Shown: piece after piece, positions 1 through 7,715 of the stretch | Layout: each line of letters begins with the position of its first letter | How positions within the stretch are numbered: position 1 is the first letter of the stretch | NCBI GenBank assembly: GCA_000482145.1 | Contig: AUXH01000207.1 | Span: forward strand, 1-28,381 | Length of the DNA: 28,381 nt | Reading direction: 5' to 3' | Source of the DNA: Strigomonas culicis | Lineage: Eukaryota > Euglenozoa > Kinetoplastea > Trypanosomatida > Trypanosomatidae | The notes under the pieces: model-generated | What the model was told of the DNA's origin: nothing | Seen by the model: only the letters and a program-made list of their open reading frames with translations | Databases searched by the model: none | Program-made: the position numbers and the translations under genes

Positions 1-788
1 TTGCACTTCTGTGGCGGCGGCATGTCGGCGACGGTGCGCTGCGCCAGCGGCACGTAGTAGGCGCGGCGCACGGCGTCCTCCTCCTCCGGCGTGAGCCCCT
101 CGCTGTTGTAGGCGCGCCGCAGCAGCGTGGAGCCGGGCGCCAGCGCGCGCGCGGTCAGCTCGTCCGACAGCGTCAGCAGCTGCGTCTCGTCGACGACGCC
201 GAGCGGCAGCGGGGCGGGTGGCGCCGGCGCGGCGCACGCGCCCTCCATGGCGGCGAGCAGCCCGCGCAGCGCGCCGTAGTAGGGCGTGTCCTGGCACACG
301 GACGGCAGCAGCCGGTCCAGCGTCTCGGCGCCGGCCCGCCACGCGCAGCGCAGCACGCTCTCCGCGTCCTCCGCGCACAGGTCCGAGTAGAGCAGCGCCA
401 TGCCGCACACGAAGGCGCCCTCCTTGTACAGGTCGGGGAGGCTGGTGCGGCCGGCGATCACGATGGACACACTTGTGAAGAGGTCCACCTCCACCAGGAG
501 TCGTACGTCGCCGAGGATAGAAGCGGCGGATGTTGCGTAGGCGCGCTGCAGAATGAGGCTCTGACAGTGGCTGAGGTGAGAAAAGGTGTCATGAGACGAC
601 GGGGAGTAGCCATTGTGAGGGAGGAGGGAGATATACGGAAAGTAATAGTGCTGCTGGATAGTGGACGTCCTCCATAGGTTAGGTGCAAAAAAACACAATA
701 ATACGAAAAGGAGTGGGACACCAATAAAAAGGATGCGTGCACGGCGCGTGAGGCGGCGGTAACGGAGGCGCTTGGTGTCGGGTGTCAT
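1..788 (-). CDS. Hypothetical type II membrane protein, C-terminus cut by the window edge
   Basis: An open frame runs without a stop from an ATG at 788 to the left edge, giving 262 complete residues; the C-terminus lies outside. The N-terminus is strongly basic (KRLRYRRLTRRAR, residues 6-18). A single hydrophobic segment follows at about 19-36 (ILFIGVPLLFVLLCFF), so the protein is predicted to be a type II membrane protein with its bulk in the lumen or outside. Later residues include several cysteines (75, 129, 138, 148, 165, 184) that could form disulfides, and an acidic stretch EEED near 236. The start is supported by a polypyrimidine tract and TAG acceptor about 50 nt upstream, and by GC-rich third positions throughout. 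I do not recognise the family. A Golgi or ER lumenal protein is one possibility, inferred from topology alone. Confidence 0.75.
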   Translation of the reverse strand, partial: MTPDTKRLRYRRLTRRARILFIGVPLLFVLLCFFAPNLWRTSTIQQHYYFPYISLLPHNGYSPSSHDTFSHLSHCQSLILQRAYATSAASILGDVRLLVEVDLFTSVSIVIAGRTSLPDLYKEGAFVCGMALLYSDLCAEDAESVLRCAWRAGAETLDRLLPSVCQDTPYYGALRGLLAAMEGACAAPAPPAPLPLGVVDETQLLTLSDELTARALAPGSTLLRRAYNSEGLTPEEEDAVRRAYYVPLAQRTVADMPPPQKC

Positions 789-1533
789 AGAGTGTGAGCT
801 AATGCAAGAACGGGGAGTCGTGTACTGGAATAGATACTAACAGGTCAAAAGAATAACAGAGGGAGAGAGAGGGCAAGGGAGATTTATACAAAAAAAAAGA
901 ACAGAAATAGAGAGGAGATGCGATTTAGAATGGAAGAATACTGAATGTAGTGGACGTGTAAATGAGAATAATAAAAAAAAAGATTAAGCACAGATATGCG
1001 CACACACATGAAGACAGCAAAAATCAAAAAGGAACGAAGGAGAAGAAAAAAAAAGTGTATACTAATAGAAGAAACAAATTGCTTTGTTGTGTAGAAAAAA
1101 AAGTCTTGACTCAATACGATGTAATGCGCATGAGTGATCTGTATGGTTCTGCATTTTTTTCTCAGCAATGTGTTCCGTATATTATTTCAATTGAGGTTGG
1201 GCTTATCTGGGGTCGTCTTTGATTCTCTCTAGTTGCATTTGCTACGATAGTGCATGATTAGTGTGCAAGAACAATCTCAAACAAGGAAAAAAACAAACAA
1301 ACAAGGTTTATTCACAAGAAATGAATGAAAAAAAAAAGAAAGAACAGTTAGGGTTTGTCTATGTCTTTCGTTTAAAAAGATGCAGTCTTTTAGATACATC
1401 TGGCTACCTGATCCGCGGTGAGGTTTATTGCGAAGGAGTGCTCTTGTGTTTGGATAGTGTGTCTACTACTATATGTAGGACCACCGCTGCCACTCCCGGC
1501 ACCCACCTTCGCGTTATGATGCTCCTCCGGGAC
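789..1533. other. Intergenic region, UTRs
   Basis: AT-rich spacer with many A-runs on the plus strand (T-runs in the transcript). It should hold the 3' UTR of the Gln/Met-rich gene and the 5' UTR and splice acceptor of the left-edge gene. ORFs here are Phe/Ser/Leu-rich translations of pyrimidine tracts and are not supported as genes. Confidence 0.6.
837..885 (-). promoter_or_regulatory. Predicted spliced-leader acceptor for the left-edge gene
   Basis: On the minus strand a C/T-rich tract (CTCTCTCCCTCTG and neighbours) is followed by TTAG, with the AG at 838-837. This predicts a 5' UTR of about 48 nt. It is the first AG after the tract, which is the usual trypanosomatid rule. Confidence 0.55.
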
Positions 1534-2136
1534 TCACTTTTCTGCAAAGCCATCCATGCCGCCCTCCCCGCCATTTTGCTGCATTGCCGCCATCATCATG
1601 TACTGCTGCTGCTGCTGCATCATGGCCATCTGCTGCTGCTGCTGCATCATCATTTGATGTTGCATCATCATCTGCTGCTGCACCATCATGTCCGGGTTCA
1701 TCCCCGACTGCGCCACGCCAGCCGGGACGATGAGGGGCACCATGTTCGTGGGCTGGCTGCGGGCGTAGGGCATGATGCGATCCGCATTTAAATGGCACTG
1801 CGGCGCGCACTCGCGGCCGGCCATGGCCGGCAGGGCGCCCTCCGCAAAGGTGTCGCGCTGCACAACGTAACTCTCGCGGTTCGGGATACCGCCGGGGAAG
1901 TCGGTCAGCACCGTACGGGGCATGCGCTGCATCTCCTCCGGCAGTCCGTTGTTCACCTCCTGCGCCGTGCGCCCGCTCTCGCGCAGCGGGGCGGCGGCGG
2001 ACTGCACACCGGCCTGCGGGGGCGCCGCGTTCATGCCGTAGCCGCCGTTCACGCGGCGGGCGTAGGCCGTCTTGCCATCCGCGCCGGCGGTGTACATGGC
2101 GTTCTGCATGGGCGCATCAAAGCTAGTCGAGGTCAT
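1534..2136 (-). CDS. Hypothetical 200-residue protein with Gln/Met-rich C-terminal tail
   Basis: The ATG at 2136 was chosen. The frame is open further upstream, but that part translates a CA-repeat and pyrimidine tract (His/Thr/Ser) and holds the predicted splice acceptor. Residues 1-145 are soluble, with GGYGMN at 31-36 and a CAPQC pair of cysteines at 110-114; residues 95-135 look folded. Residues about 146-187 are almost only Met and Gln (MMVQQQMMMQHQ and QQQQQ runs), ending in a short Gly/Glu tail. There is no TM segment or signal peptide. Low-complexity Q/M tails of this type occur in proteins that enter RNA granules; a role in mRNA metabolism is inference only. I do not recognise the family. 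Confidence 0.75.
   Translation of the reverse strand: MTSTSFDAPMQNAMYTAGADGKTAYARRVNGGYGMNAAPPQAGVQSAAAPLRESGRTAQEVNNGLPEEMQRMPRTVLTDFPGGIPNRESYVVQRDTFAEGALPAMAGRECAPQCHLNADRIMPYARSQPTNMVPLIVPAGVAQSGMNPDMMVQQQMMMQHQMMMQQQQQMAMMQQQQQYMMMAAMQQNGGEGGMDGFAEK
1576..1680 (-). repeat. Imperfect CAG/ATG trinucleotide repeat inside a coding region
   Basis: Runs of CAG interspersed with ATG codons (seen as CTG and CAT on the plus strand) encode the Gln/Met tail, residues about 153-187. Such trinucleotide tracts are prone to length variation by slippage. Confidence 0.7.
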
Positions 2137-2561
2137 GAGGCAGATGGTAGTGTGTGTGTGTGTGTGAGAGTGTGAGTGAGAGAAAAGAGTATCACTACAT
2201 TGAAAGGGAGAGGGAGAGAGAGGGAGTAGGAGAGTGAGAAAACAGGTGCAGACATGCAACAAAAAAACAAAACAAACGAGGCATCAAAGAGAGGCAGGGT
2301 GCGTCAGGTAGCCAAGAGTTGTCAGTGATACTTATTCAAGACCTTTTGGTTCTCCCAAAAAGAAAACATGTCTTTATTAGGTAATACGTGCATTATATGA
2401 ATTACGCACTTTTGCTTAGATGAAAAGAAATAATTAAAACAAACAAACGAACAAACGAGAACGAATGCGTTTATTTGCGTTTAAAGAGTAAAAAAAAAAG
2501 AGGATAGAAGAAAGAAAAACGCAAAAGAGCGCGAGAGGGAGGGGGAGTGCACCACAGCCTT
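2137..2561. other. Intergenic region, UTRs
   Basis: Holds the CA repeat and splice acceptor of the Gln/Met-rich gene and the AT-rich 3' UTR of the NAP gene, with several AAAC repeats near 2436-2460. No gene seen. Confidence 0.6.
2195..2235 (-). promoter_or_regulatory. Predicted spliced-leader acceptor for the Gln/Met-rich gene
   Basis: A strong C/T tract (CCCTCTCTCTCCCTCTCCC) is followed by ATGTAG, with the AG at 2196-2195. The predicted 5' UTR is 58 nt and contains a CA dinucleotide repeat (about 2150-2166). The site supports the start at 2136. Confidence 0.6.
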
Positions 2562-3818
2562 TTACTGCTGTTTGCATTCCTGCTGCTGTCCGGCGCCTCC
2601 ACGTCCACCGCGGGCGCCGCTGTTGCCTGCAGCACCCCCGCGGCCGCCGCGGCCCCGCGAGGCGACCATCTGGCTGAACGCGCCCTCCCCCGCGTCCTCC
2701 TCCTCTTCCTCCTCCTCTTCTTCCTCGTCGTCCATGCCACCGTACTGCTTCATCAGCTCCAGCGCGACGTCGTCGACGGACTTGCCGGAGAAGAAGTACG
2801 CCGCGTGCGGCACCAGGTCCTCCGTGATGTGCTGCGCGATCTCGATGTCCATCTCGAACTCCTGCTCCATCAGCCCCTCGTCTTCCTCCTCGTCTTCCTC
2901 GTCGCTATCGTCGTCATCGAGGCTGAGCTTCGGCGCCTTGAAGAAGTTGAAGAAGGAGTCCGTCGGCTCTTCCTTTTCGATCACGCGGATCTGCTTCGTG
3001 TTCTTGTTTCGCTGCTTCTTCTGCTTCACGGTCACGGTGAGGTTGTTCTTGCTGGAGGTCCAGTCGATCGTGCAGCCATCGATCTTCGCCACGTGCTCAC
3101 TCTCGTCGTTTTCGTCGAACACCATGTGGTACGTTTTGGTCAGCACCTTGTTCTTGAAGAACTCATTCGCGCCGAAGTGGAAGTCGATGCGGAAGCTGCC
3201 GCTCTGCGGCTCCCCCTCGCCGCCTTCGAGCATGACGACCTGGATATCCTGCAGGTGCAGCAGGGCCTTCTCGTCGCGCTCCGTGATGATGCCGTCCGTG
3301 GCGCTGCCGTGGCGGAGCGCCTGCAGCCAGAAGCCGGGGATGCCGCCGGCGGGGTTCGCGGCGGCGGCCTCTAGGCGTTTCTTCTGCGCCTTCTCCTCCT
3401 CACTGAGCACCGTCACGCCCTTCTTCTTGGGCGCCGCCTCCGCGGCGGCCGGCGCGCCCTTCTTCGCGGCGTCCTCCGCCTCGCGCCTCTGCAGGTCCGC
3501 GCGCGCGGCGGACACGTCCTCCGCGGTCACCTCGAGCGCGCCGCTGACGATCTGGCGCCGGCGCTCGAGCAGCGCGGCCTCCTTCGCCTTGTACTGCCGC
3601 TCGGCGGCCTGTAGCTGTGCCATGAGGGCGCGGCGCTGCACCTTGAAGTCCTCGACGAGGCCCTTCAGCGCGTAGACGGAGCGGCGCTCGTGCAGCGGCA
3701 TGTCGCGCATCACCTCCAGCAGATCCACCTCCTCGTCGTGGTCTGCGCTGTCCTCACTGGGCGCCGCGTCCGGGATGGGGTCCACGTGACGCGCCGGCGG
3801 ATGCTGCTTCGGTGGCAT
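2562..3818 (-). CDS. Nucleosome assembly protein (NAP family) with RGG tail
   Basis: A complete 418-residue protein. NAP-family histone chaperones bind H2A-H2B or H3-H4 and move them between cytoplasm and chromatin. Visible family landmarks in order: an N-terminal helix with coiled-coil character (about 33-120); IPGFWLQALRH (160-170); a strand and turn matching the FHFxxNxFFxNxxLTKTY signature (213-230); IDWTSSKNNLT (251-261); KKQRNKN followed by EPTDSFFNFF (267-293); and an acidic patch (301-315) leading into IAQHITEDLVPHAAYFFSG. Two additions stand out: a Lys/Ala-rich insert at about 117-150, where the accessory region lies in other NAPs, and a tail with a run of about 12 acidic residues (363-374) followed by RGRGGRGG and GARGGRGG repeats ending in QQQECKQQ. 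The start at 3818 fits a 49-nt UTR. The family call is firm; which NAP paralogue it is remains open. Confidence 0.95.
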   Translation of the reverse strand: MPPKQHPPARHVDPIPDAAPSEDSADHDEEVDLLEVMRDMPLHERRSVYALKGLVEDFKVQRRALMAQLQAAERQYKAKEAALLERRRQIVSGALEVTAEDVSAARADLQRREAEDAAKKGAPAAAEAAPKKKGVTVLSEEEKAQKKRLEAAAANPAGGIPGFWLQALRHGSATDGIITERDEKALLHLQDIQVVMLEGGEGEPQSGSFRIDFHFGANEFFKNKVLTKTYHMVFDENDESEHVAKIDGCTIDWTSSKNNLTVTVKQKKQRNKNTKQIRVIEKEEPTDSFFNFFKAPKLSLDDDDSDEEDEEEDEGLMEQEFEMDIEIAQHITEDLVPHAAYFFSGKSVDDVALELMKQYGGMDDEEEEEEEEEEDAGEGAFSQMVASRGRGGRGGAAGNSGARGGRGGAGQQQECKQQ

Positions 3819-4393
3819 GGTGGAGAAAGGAGAGTGTATCGGTGTGTTTGTGTGTGCGCTTCTTCTTCTTTTTTTTTACGAAAGAGAGAGAGGGAGAGGG
3901 AGGGAGAGAAGAGAGACAAAAAAGGGTGATGTATAGATGTGAGTATGTACGAAAAAAAAATAGTTTGGCTTGGTGTTGTGTATTGAGCATTCGGCACTAT
4001 CTTACCTTATCTCATTTGTTATCTTAAAAAGAGCTATGTTACCTTCCATGTCCGCCCTTTCAGACGCGAAGGTAAAGCAAGAACCAAAAAATAGAATTCA
4101 TGCGCTCATGTGTGTAATTGAAATTAAAAAAAAAACAGTGCAATATAATGTTTGTGTAGAAGTGGTGCATGATGCAATGAGGAATACGATAAGAGAGAAA
4201 AATACATAAAAAAAACAATAGTCCATTTAATACCTGCTAAACTTCGTGTAAAGCAAGTAAAACAGTACTATACAGAAGAATAAAGTCTGAGAGCCAATGG
4301 ACAAGCGTACACTGTCTATGTGTAGACGTACGGAGTTCGTTTTGATTTATGAGAGAGGTAAACAGGTGTGACAGTCACGTCCGAGAGAGTCTT
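3819..4393. other. Intergenic region, UTRs
   Basis: 5' UTR and acceptor of the NAP gene, then the AT-rich 3' UTR of the two-TM gene that ends at 4394. No coding or structured RNA signal was recognised. Confidence 0.55.
3868..3915 (-). promoter_or_regulatory. Predicted spliced-leader acceptor for the NAP gene
   Basis: A long C/T tract (CTCTCTTCTCTCCCTCCC and more) ends in TTTCG, then an A-run and the first AG at 3869-3868. The predicted 5' UTR is 49 nt. Further AGs lie 3 and 6 nt downstream, so acceptor choice may be heterogeneous. Confidence 0.55.
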
Positions 4394-5113
4394 TCAGACC
4401 GCATGAACACCATCCTCGTCGTCGTTCTGGTTGTACATGAACTGTACCGAAACATGCGGCGGCGTCACTCCGACCGCGCAGCCGGCGGTGGCCGCAGGAG
4501 GGGAGGGCTTGACGGCACTGCAGCTGGGCTGGGCCGTGTACGCAAAGCCCCTCCCGTAGATACGCGCCGCGTCGTCATCCCCCGTTGCATCGCCTGCCGT
4601 CTCCGCGGCCGGTCGCGGCCCCGCCCGCCGGCGCAGGGCCGCAGCAGGGAGGTAGTGACAGCAGCGCGAGAGGACGGACGAGGGCGGCGCCGCCACGTGC
4701 ACGACGCCGACGACCGGCCCGGCCACGTCCGGCACGGCTCCCTGCACGGAGGCCAATGTCACCTGTTCGTGGGGACGGACACCCCAGGGCGCGCGTGCGC
4801 TGACGGCGGCGCGCGGCAGCTGCCCATCTGTAGGCTCAGCGTCACTGTGCTCCGCATTAGCGGTCATCGACGTGGCATCTGTGCTGTGCCCTTCGGTGAC
4901 GTAGACGCTCAGCATCAGCAAGACGAGGGCGACAGGGGGAAGTACGAGGAGCCACATGGCATTGCGCACGAAGAAGAAGCAGCCCATCCAGCATAAGAAA
5001 ATGAGTAGACACATCAAAAGGTAAATACAAAGCGAAAGAAGGTATCTACATGGATGCGGAGTGTCTGACTTGGTTGCAGAGCAGTTATCTGTGTACGGTT
5101 TGACGATAGGCAT
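4394..5113 (-). CDS. Two-TM membrane protein with YGRGFAYT tail motif (array member 1)
   Basis: The ATG at 5113 gives 239 residues. The open frame reaches 5305, but that part translates splice-site pyrimidine tracts (Phe/Leu/Ser) and was excluded. Residues 1-23 are polar. Two hydrophobic segments lie at about 24-49 and 52-72, separated by VRN, making a hairpin or two spans. The rest is a Pro/Ala-rich tail with DDDAARIYGRGFAYTAQP at 180-196 and TPPHVSVQF at 217-225, ending in an acidic NQNDDED. The IYGxGxAYTAxP motif is shared with the genes at 5839-6615 and 7716-8354, and the TPPxV..VQF element resembles the tail of the former. The family is not recognised. A membrane-anchored protein with a sorting or interaction motif in its tail is inferred. 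Confidence 0.75.
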   Translation of the reverse strand: MPIVKPYTDNCSATKSDTPHPCRYLLSLCIYLLMCLLIFLCWMGCFFFVRNAMWLLVLPPVALVLLMLSVYVTEGHSTDATSMTANAEHSDAEPTDGQLPRAAVSARAPWGVRPHEQVTLASVQGAVPDVAGPVVGVVHVAAPPSSVLSRCCHYLPAAALRRRAGPRPAAETAGDATGDDDAARIYGRGFAYTAQPSCSAVKPSPPAATAGCAVGVTPPHVSVQFMYNQNDDEDGVHAV

Positions 5114-5838
5114 GTTGTTTCGTCGGTTATCGTTGAAAAAACTCAACAAGAATGATAAGAGCAACACCAACAAAAAAAAATAAATAGAGGCGCGTGTATA
5201 GAATACTAGCTTGAAGACAAAAAAGACAAAAAAAAAGTGTTCTCGTAACGTATATATAAATATAGATATAAAAGAAAAAAAACAAAAATAACTACTAGTA
5301 TCCACAGAATATCTAGTTGGGGGCCTCTTTACGTATGGTATACATGGTTAGGGAAGAAGTAATGCGTGAATAGATATAAGAGGGTGTGGAGAAAGAGAAT
5401 CCATTAATCATAGTAAGTAATAAAACACTGCATAATGCATTTCCTCTACAACCCCTATGATTGGTTGTTGCATTTATTTGTTTTGTGTTTCACAGACAGA
5501 GGACGCAGCCATAGTTCTTGTGTACCAACTGAGTGGAAAGGAAAAAGGAGCTAAATGGTAAGAAAAGCGTACAGTACGCAAGCAAAAGCAATGGTTAGAA
5601 TACGGTATTAAAAACTGAAACAAAAGGCAAACGTGACGTCCACCAATGCGACCCACTGTCGCAAACATCCCGGTTCCTCTCATCCGCGGTGCTGCTGGTG
5701 GCGGGCAGCACTTCGACTGGGCCCGCCTAACACTGTGCTCCCACACCCTGCTGGCTAGGACTGTTCACAAGGGGTGTAATCGGGAGAGGAAGCCTCATAC
5801 GGCCATCGCTTCTTCCTTCTGCGGGCCTGCATCATCCG
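5114..5838. other. Intergenic region with a GC-richer 3' UTR segment
   Basis: From 5114 to about 5640 this is ordinary AT-rich UTR sequence. From about 5640 to 5838, directly after the stop of the gene at 5839, the base composition is GC-rich like coding DNA. No ATG-initiated ORF there has convincing character. I saw no tRNA or other RNA fold that I could support. Confidence 0.5.
5142..5240 (-). promoter_or_regulatory. Predicted spliced-leader acceptors for array member 1
   Basis: Two candidates. The upstream one is a T-rich tract (CTTTTTTTTTGTCTTTTTTG) with AG at 5211-5210, giving a 96-nt UTR. The nearer one has tract TCTTATCATTCTTG with AG at 5143-5142, giving a 28-nt UTR. Either supports the ATG at 5113. 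Confidence 0.5.
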
Positions 5839-6615
5839 TTAGCGTGCGCTGCTTCCACTCCCCTCTGTCTCTCCCTGAGCGACACGCACCTCAACGTGCC
5901 CTCTCCTGTTGGTGGCCTCCGTTGGGCTGTTCTCCGTCTCGTCCTCCATCGCTGTGAACTGCACGGGTGGGGGTGTGCGTGCACGTCCCGCACTACGTGG
6001 AGATCCACCCTCCACCCCTTTGTGCTCTTCAAAATCGGTGACCATCGTCACCGCCTCAGACATGGTGTCCACCCCTGTCGCGCTAGCGGCCTCACACACC
6101 TCCTGGACCGGGTTGGCGGTGTACGCATAGCCCTGCCCGTAGATGTGCGCCGCCTCCTTCTCGTGCTGCTGCTTCGTGGCGGCCTCCGCCGCCGCCTGGT
6201 GCTGCTGCGCGCTGGCCAGCTCGGCCGCGGCCGCGTGGCTGTACAGCAGCGCGACGCCGGGGGCGGCGTCGTTGTGCTGCTCCAGTGGGTCCACGGGCAC
6301 CGCCTCCACGATGAGCTCCTCCGGCAGCACCGCCAGCCGCTGTTGCATAAAGTAGGCGCGGTGCGCCTCCAGCTCGCGGTTGAGCTCGTCCTCGTATGGC
6401 TCTTGGTCACCCTCCGTCCCGCGCGCGCGGCAGTCCTCCACCATGCTGGAGACCAGCACAAGGATGAAGAGAAAAAAGAAGACAATCGCGAGGTCGCTGC
6501 CGAGGAGAAGGCTCAGGAAGAAGAGCATAAAGACAAATTGGACAACGAATTGAAAACGCGCAGACTGTTGAGCCGCCATTGCACGCGGCCGCTGTGGGGG
6601 TGGGGCCCGGTGCAT
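5839..6615 (-). CDS. Two-TM membrane protein with IYGQGYAYTANP motif (array member 2)
   Basis: 258 residues from the ATG at 6615; a second ATG at 6579 (MAAQQ, residue 13) is an alternative start. Two hydrophobic segments occupy about 21-39 and 42-58. Then come an acidic/polar stretch (60-90) and a block (91-169) almost identical to that of the gene at 7716-8354: QQRLAVLPEELIVEA, DPLEQHND, an Ala/Gln-rich predicted helix (126-156), and IYGQGYAYTANP (158-169). The remaining tail is unique, acidic and Ser/Thr-rich, with RTPPPVQFTAMEDE recalling the TPPHVSVQF of array member 1. No catalytic motif is visible. I infer a membrane-anchored protein whose long tail carries interaction motifs; the side of the membrane is unknown. 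Gene conversion with 7716-8354 is likely. Confidence 0.8.
   Translation of the reverse strand: MHRAPPPQRPRAMAAQQSARFQFVVQFVFMLFFLSLLLGSDLAIVFFFLFILVLVSSMVEDCRARGTEGDQEPYEDELNRELEAHRAYFMQQRLAVLPEELIVEAVPVDPLEQHNDAAPGVALLYSHAAAAELASAQQHQAAAEAATKQQHEKEAAHIYGQGYAYTANPVQEVCEAASATGVDTMSEAVTMVTDFEEHKGVEGGSPRSAGRARTPPPVQFTAMEDETENSPTEATNRRGHVEVRVAQGETEGSGSSAR
6109..6346 (-). repeat. 238-bp near-identical block, copy A
   Basis: Aligns without gaps to 7869-8106 at a constant offset of 1760 bp, with three mismatches (6147, 6299, 6340). One is synonymous; two change residues (His/Asp and Val/Ala). Similarity drops abruptly at both ends. Confidence 0.9.
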
Positions 6616-7114
6616 ACGGTTTAAAAAACTATATATGTGTGTGTGTATGTGTGGAGTGTGATTCCAAGCTCAAAGAGACAAGAGAAGTATTTGGAGTCCA
6701 GACAAAAGGAAGGGAGATGAATTCTAAAGAAAAAAGAATAGCAACAAAAAATGTATATACGCTCAATACCAAGGGACGTATATTATATCGATGCATCATC
6801 AGTAGCGTTATAGGCGGTGTCCAGTACGAAGGGTATCTTGGTTTTCATGTGTACACTGTGCGGGTTGTGATTATAGTTGTTAGAAAATGATGATAAGAAA
6901 AATAGAAACAACAACAAAGAAACAGACAATGAAGGAAAGGGGTCCAGTGTCTTTTAATTTTTGTTTTATTATTAAAAGGTCATTGCCAAACTAATGACAT
7001 TACACGTCAAAAGACATTAATGCCAATACTAGACACATACAAGCACATCCACACCCGTATTGTGCTGTGCTATTCCACTCGCTGACGTCGTCTCTGTGTG
7101 TCTGCCTTCCGTTT
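6616..7114. other. Intergenic region, UTRs
   Basis: 5' UTR of array member 2 with a GT/CA microsatellite (about 6636-6652), then AT-rich sequence forming the 3' UTR of the 68-residue gene. No further gene seen. Confidence 0.55.
6669..6715 (-). promoter_or_regulatory. Predicted spliced-leader acceptor for array member 2
   Basis: The pyrimidine-rich stretch CTTCTCTTGTCTCTTTGAG has its AG at 6670-6669, giving a 53-nt 5' UTR that contains a CA/TA repeat. A closer AG at 6630-6629 would give a 13-nt UTR; both allow the ATG at 6615. Confidence 0.5.
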
Positions 7115-7321
7115 TTAATCGATACTGTAAGCAAGGGTGATGATAAACAGTATACTGGAAGGCAGGGCCCAGTAGCTATGATGTACAAAGCTGAACACCG
7201 AGACCATGAAGAGAAGGTAGAGCGCTATGCGGTAGAAAGTAGTGCGCCATGTCGGCTTCACTCTGCGGCTACCTGTGGCACCGCGCACAGTGGAGGGAGG
7301 GGGAAGTGGTGCCTTGTTCAT
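7115..7321 (-). CDS. Small two-TM membrane protein, 68 residues
   Basis: The ATG at 7321 encodes MNKAPLPPPSTVRG, then a basic stretch (SRRVKPTWR, 18-26) and two hydrophobic segments at about 30-46 and 50-66 joined by HHSY, ending in YSID. The frame is open slightly upstream, but only through a TTG and across the predicted splice site. The strongest support is a near-perfect trans-splice signal just upstream: nine Ts, CTCTTGTTA and CAG, 18 nt before the ATG. Positive charges before the first segment suggest the N-terminus is cytosolic and both ends face the cytosol. It sits between array members 2 and 3 but lacks their YGQG motif. Small subunits of ER membrane complexes have this form; I cannot assign one. 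Confidence 0.6.
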   Translation of the reverse strand: MNKAPLPPPSTVRGATGSRRVKPTWRTTFYRIALYLLFMVSVFSFVHHSYWALPSSILFIITLAYSID

Positions 7322-7715
7322 GCTTCCACAGCTTGTACACTGTAACAAGAGAAAAAAAAACTATCTAGAATTGTGCATAAAGGGGTGAGAGGCAGCGATA
7401 AGACGATTATGTACATCTAAACAACCATGTATAGACATGCAGTCCTGTAGTGATTCTCGTATGCGCTGTAGCAGGCAGCGAAATAATAGTCATGAAGAAT
7501 CATCACACCATCACACCAGCACTAAATAGTAGTGATAGAAATCAGCAACAAACAAACACTTAAAAAAAATCCAACACAGAGGGCTCCGTATGCGTGAGCA
7601 GCGGCACGTACACACGGTGGAAGGCCCATCGTAGTCTTTCTTTCTACGCAACCAATCTTACAGGAGAGTCGCCTGTAATATTCTTTCGTTATTTTTTTTG
7701 TTTTTAGTACATTAT
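7322..7715. other. Intergenic region, UTRs
   Basis: Acceptor and 5' UTR of the 68-residue gene, and the 3' UTR of array member 3. It contains a short direct repeat (atcatcacaccatcacacc, about 7499-7517). No gene seen. Confidence 0.5.
7340..7362 (-). promoter_or_regulatory. Predicted spliced-leader acceptor for the 68-residue gene
   Basis: The transcript reads TTTTTTTTTCTCTTGTTACAG, with the AG at 7341-7340. This is the cleanest acceptor in the window and leaves an 18-nt 5' UTR. It is the main reason for calling the small gene. Confidence 0.7.

Noticed and set aside
1..788. Possible homology of the left-edge protein with the 754-residue protein (both type II, both with a YFPY[IL]SL stretch)
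   Set aside because: Only about seven residues match and nothing around them aligns, so the likeness is probably chance.
1816..1831. 16-nt GC palindrome inside the Gln/Met-rich gene
   Set aside because: Made only of overlapping GGCC/CCGG units, and short enough to be expected in GC-rich coding DNA.
5474..5746. Minus-strand frame (90 codons) in the GC-rich 3' UTR patch
   Set aside because: It begins with GTG, internal ATGs lack a clear acceptor, and the C-terminal half runs into ordinary AT-rich UTR. The composition anomaly is reported separately.
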